From an uncultured Lachnospiraceae bacterium (GTDB lineage: Bacteria; Bacillota; Clostridia; Lachnospirales; Lachnospiraceae), in assembly GCA_947628025.1 (NCBI GenBank), contig CANQYH010000167.1, positions 1 to 7,005 on the forward strand: DNA of 7,005 nt, read 5' to 3'. Shown one piece after another: positions 5,870 to 7,005 of the stretch. A program made the translations under genes and the position numbers. Position 1 is the first letter of the stretch. Every line of letters begins with the position of its first letter. The notes beneath the pieces are model-generated. The model had not been told where the DNA came from and made no database searches. It saw only the letters and a list, made by a program, of their open reading frames with translations.

Positions 5870-7005
5870 ACACCCTGAAAGCCCTCTTGAAGCTGCTTCT
5901 GGGCGCAAGGTATGAACGCGCCGGAAAGAGCCTGACCGTTTGCTGCATCCTGTTTTTCAGCCTCCGTGCCGCGGAAATCGAAGCGGAGATCTCGCCGCCG
6001 GTCCTCTTCCTGACGGCAGCGGCTGTTTCGGCGGGGATCCTGTGGCAGGCCCTCAGCGCTTCACAAAATGCCGAAAAGCTGGCCGGACTATTTCTGCTGC
6101 CGTTTGCGGGCAGGAACATGACCTTTTCCATCGTCCTGGCGTTTACCTGCTACACGCTGATCACAAGGACTTTTCCTGTGCTGACGCTGTTCTTTGCGGT
6201 CCATGAATGGAGCGCAGCCCAGGCAGGCGTGTCGCTGCTCTGCGCCTGTCAGGGCTGTTTCCTGGCCGCCGCGTGGTACGCCATGACAAAGAAACGGAAG
6301 CGGCTGCCCATCGTGCTTCTATGGTGTGCGGCTGTGCTGCTTTCCATACTTTTGGTGCAGGATGTGGTTTTCCAGGCTCGGAGCGCGGCCGCAAACCTGT
6401 GCCTTTCCGTCCTTTGCCTGTCTGCGGCGGACGCTTACGGATTCTGCCGCCCTGTGCCCGCCAGGCGGCTCATCCGTCGTACCAAAGGGACGGGGAGCGT
6501 GCTCTTATATCTTCTGCGCTGCCTGGCGGCGAACCCGAATTATCTCCTAAATACGGCGGGCCTGTGCCTGATCGCCGCCGTTCTGCCGTTTCTGTTTGGG
6601 CCTTTCGAGAATTTGTATGTCATGCCGCTGGGGTTCGCCATCCTGTGCCTGAACACGCCGGTCTGCATATTGCTGTCCTGCGACCCGGCGCTGGAGCAGG
6701 CGGTCCGGATGCTGCCCGGACAGGCCCGACGCTTTTGCATCCGCTATTGCGTCTTCCTTTTTTCGGTCAACGCGGCGGTAAGCGGCGTGTATCTGGCGAG
6801 CTGGCAATGGCAGTACGGCGGCGTGGGCGGTGCGGAGATCGCCACTGCGCTGCTGATCGCCCTGCAGAGCGCGATCCTGTCTGTCCTGCTGGAATGGCTC
6901 TGCCCGATCCGCAGCTGGAAGATCGAGAGCGACCTTTGGCACCACCCGCGCAAATATATTGTGCCCGTCGTCATGCTGTTCCTCGCAGGGCTGATCGGCG
7001 TATGG
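5866..7005 (+). CDS. ABC-2-like multi-pass permease subunit, 3' end outside window
   Basis: An open frame of 380 codons from ATG at 5866 to the window edge, without a stop. It begins in the ATGA overlap with the ATPase gene, which makes it the presumptive membrane partner. The protein is highly hydrophobic, with roughly ten or more potential membrane helices (for example near 44-60, 85-110, 115-140, 147-165, 229-245, 252-272, 300-320, 330-350, 365-380). A segment LRCLAANPNYLLNTAGL (about 221-237), followed by an LLSCDPALEQAVRMLPG stretch, resembles the layout of ABC-2 exporter permeases, in which a short Ser/Glu-containing motif precedes a 'LP' turn; this likeness is inference. Cysteine is unusually frequent, 18 in 380 residues, mostly in or near membrane helices. 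The EcsB/YthQ group is another possible relative by size and context. Role as permease is fairly sure; family and cargo are not. Confidence 0.82.
   Translation, partial: MNTLKALLKLLLGARYERAGKSLTVCCILFFSLRAAEIEAEISPPVLFLTAAAVSAGILWQALSASQNAEKLAGLFLLPFAGRNMTFSIVLAFTCYTLITRTFPVLTLFFAVHEWSAAQAGVSLLCACQGCFLAAAWYAMTKKRKRLPIVLLWCAAVLLSILLVQDVVFQARSAAANLCLSVLCLSAADAYGFCRPVPARRLIRRTKGTGSVLLYLLRCLAANPNYLLNTAGLCLIAAVLPFLFGPFENLYVMPLGFAILCLNTPVCILLSCDPALEQAVRMLPGQARRFCIRYCVFLFSVNAAVSGVYLASWQWQYGGVGGAEIATALLIALQSAILSVLLEWLCPIRSWKIESDLWHHPRKYIVPVVMLFLAGLIGVW

Noticed and set aside
5204..5908. A 234-residue open frame on the minus strand
   Set aside because: It is fully antisense to the ABC ATPase, whose Walker and signature motifs are unmistakable. 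The antisense product has no recognisable domain.
1..7005. CRISPR arrays, insertion sequences, tRNA or rRNA genes and prophage genes
   Set aside because: I looked for regularly spaced repeats, terminal inverted repeats with transposase motifs, cloverleaf-like segments and phage structural genes and saw none.

Overview
The window looks like chromosome from a spore-forming, low-to-moderate AT Firmicute of the class Clostridia, probably near Lachnospiraceae. The basis is a C-terminal remnant of a CotJC/manganese-catalase-like gene, an AgrA/AgrC-style LytTR + GHKL two-component pair, Gram-positive ribosome-binding sites (GGAGG type), sigma-A promoters and classic U-tract terminators. This assignment is inference from gene style; no rRNA or marker gene is present.

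Left block (1-919): a leftward gene with an N-terminal TIR domain runs off the left edge. It has a clear promoter (TTGACG-17-TATAAT) and a good ribosome-binding site. It is divergent from a rightward CPA2-type cation:proton antiporter (920-2230). The two share a 239-base intergenic region with an AT-rich core.

Middle block (2231-2771): a strong, bidirectionally usable hairpin terminator follows the antiporter. Behind it, on the minus strand, lies a start-less C-terminal remnant of a manganese catalase. It still shows two of the five Mn-ligand positions at the family spacing. A promoter (TTGTAT-17-TATAAT) then fires rightward into the next operon.

Two-component operon (2772-4777): a LytTR response regulator, best started at a TTG, overlaps by ATGA with a multi-pass membrane sensor kinase of the AgrC/GHKL class. 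A U-tract terminator closes the operon. No AgrB-like processing enzyme or recognisable peptide pheromone gene is present.

Right block (4987-7005): a 59-residue two-helix membrane protein, an ABC ATPase and a large Cys-rich membrane permease are translationally overlapped. They probably form one ABC-2-like exporter operon, with the permease cut by the right edge. An imperfect promoter and a 6-bp-armed inverted repeat precede it. The likely working model, which is inference, is that the sensor/regulator pair controls this neighbouring transporter. I saw no tRNA, rRNA, CRISPR array, insertion sequence or prophage gene. Nothing here proves a new system; the least ordinary items are the TIR protein, the small membrane protein tied to the ABC operon, and the catalase remnant.
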